DNA of 64,000 nt, from positions 3,307,992 to 3,371,991 of the forward strand of contig NZ_MPNU01000001.1 in NCBI RefSeq assembly GCF_001896205.1. The letters are read 5' to 3'. The translations under genes and the position numbers were made by a program. Below are positions 63,628 through 64,000 of this stretch, in pieces (positions within the stretch are counted from its first letter, which is position 1; each line of letters starts with the position of its first letter). The stretch comes from Edwardsiella piscicida (GTDB lineage Bacteria > Pseudomonadota > Gammaproteobacteria > Enterobacterales > Enterobacteriaceae). Under the pieces are notes generated by a model. It worked only from the letters and a program-made list of their open reading frames with translations, made no database searches and was not told the DNA's origin.

Positions 63628-64000
63628 GGGCCACCTCCTCCAGCCAGCGGCAGACGTCGCCCAGACGCTGAGCCGAGTCGGCCAGATCCTCCGGCGCCGC
63701 CAGCACCAGCTCCGGCAGGGTGCACACCTCATAGCTGTCGAGCAGCGTCCCCTTCAGGGTATCCAGGCAGCGTACGTGCCAGACATGGCGCAGCCCCGTC
63801 GCGTCGATGCGGCTCTCACCGTAGCCAAAGGTGCGGATCTGAATCCGCCCCGGCCCGCACAGCCGCGTTAGAAACAGACGATCGGCCTCGCTCAGCGGCA
63901 GCTGCGTCAGGTTGATGCTGTGGGGCTGAGCCGCCGGATCGCGCACGTGCGTCAGCAGCTCATGGGCCAGCGGCAGGCCGTTCATCAGCCCATCGATGGG
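63620..64000 (-). CDS. Hydrogenase expression/formation protein HyaF/HupH, partial
   Basis: This is the C-terminal part (about 126 codons) of a HupH/HyaF protein; the frame stays open past the right edge. HSINLTQLPLSEADRLFLTRLCGPG and GLRHVWHVRCLD match the family C-terminal domain. It is an accessory protein for [NiFe]-hydrogenase maturation. In E. coli hyaF is likewise followed by appC, so the rest of a hya operon is expected beyond 64000. The ATG at 63985 is internal rather than the true start. Confidence 0.85.
   Translation of the reverse strand, partial: PIDGLMNGLPLAHELLTHVRDPAAQPHSINLTQLPLSEADRLFLTRLCGPGRIQIRTFGYGESRIDATGLRHVWHVRCLDTLKGTLLDSYEVCTLPELVLAAPEDLADSAQRLGDVCRWLEEVAHV

Overview
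The window reads as chromosomal DNA of a GC-rich member of the Enterobacterales. Core gene order is enterobacterial: agcS-like/gcvPHT/ubiI/ubiH/pepP/ygfB divergent from zapA/6S RNA/fau, then serA, rpiA, argP, yggE, argO, mscS, fbaA, pgk, epd, tktA, speB, speA, metK, galP. Many products match their E. coli counterparts almost residue for residue. The base composition, the hydrogenase tail followed by appCBX, and the accessory genes fit Edwardsiella/Hafniaceae best. That placement is inference; no rRNA is present to confirm it.

Left half (1-35.3 kb): one-carbon metabolism (glycine cleavage system with an alanine/glycine symporter), ubiquinone hydroxylases, 6S RNA with the folate-salvage enzyme Fau, serine synthesis (serA), pentose phosphate and glycolysis (rpiA, fbaA, pgk, epd, tktA), arginine/lysine export under ArgP (argP, argO), the mechanosensitive channel mscS, polyamine synthesis (speA, speB), S-adenosylmethionine synthesis (metK) and galactose import (galP). 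The clearest non-core insertion here is a Tat-exported Cys-type sulfatase between tktA and speB. A pentanucleotide CCAAG tandem repeat lies between metK and the galP operators.

Middle (35.3-51.2 kb): pmbA/tldE and darP flank an inserted H-NS/StpA-type gene. A secreted barnase-like RNase with its barstar-like inhibitor follows. Next is a GH1 phospho-beta-glycosidase with an apparent one-base frameshift in a G run, then a TRAP transporter (dctMQP). A LysR gene is followed by a nucleoside-type module: an adenosine-deaminase-like enzyme, a DcuC-like carrier, a Crp/Fnr regulator, a uridine-phosphorylase-fold enzyme without the uracil-recognition residues, and PnuC. A GNAT acetyltransferase follows.

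Right part (51.2-64 kb): nupG; an atypical SDR divergent from its LysR regulator; a two-gene FUSC (aromatic-acid-exporter-like) pair divergent from cyclopropane fatty acid synthase; another LysR; a DUF1275 membrane protein; the complete cytochrome bd-II operon appC-appB-appX; and, at the right edge, a rubredoxin and the partial HyaF/HupH gene of an uptake-hydrogenase operon.

There are no insertion sequences, phage genes, CRISPR arrays or tRNA genes that I can support. The most interesting signals are the barnase/barstar pair, the nucleoside module with altered substrate-recognition residues, the frameshifted glycosidase with a double LacI-type palindrome and T-run in its leader, the CCAAG repeat before galP, and a 14-nt sequence containing the GcvA motif CTAAT placed about 340 bp upstream of both gcvT and the symporter gene.
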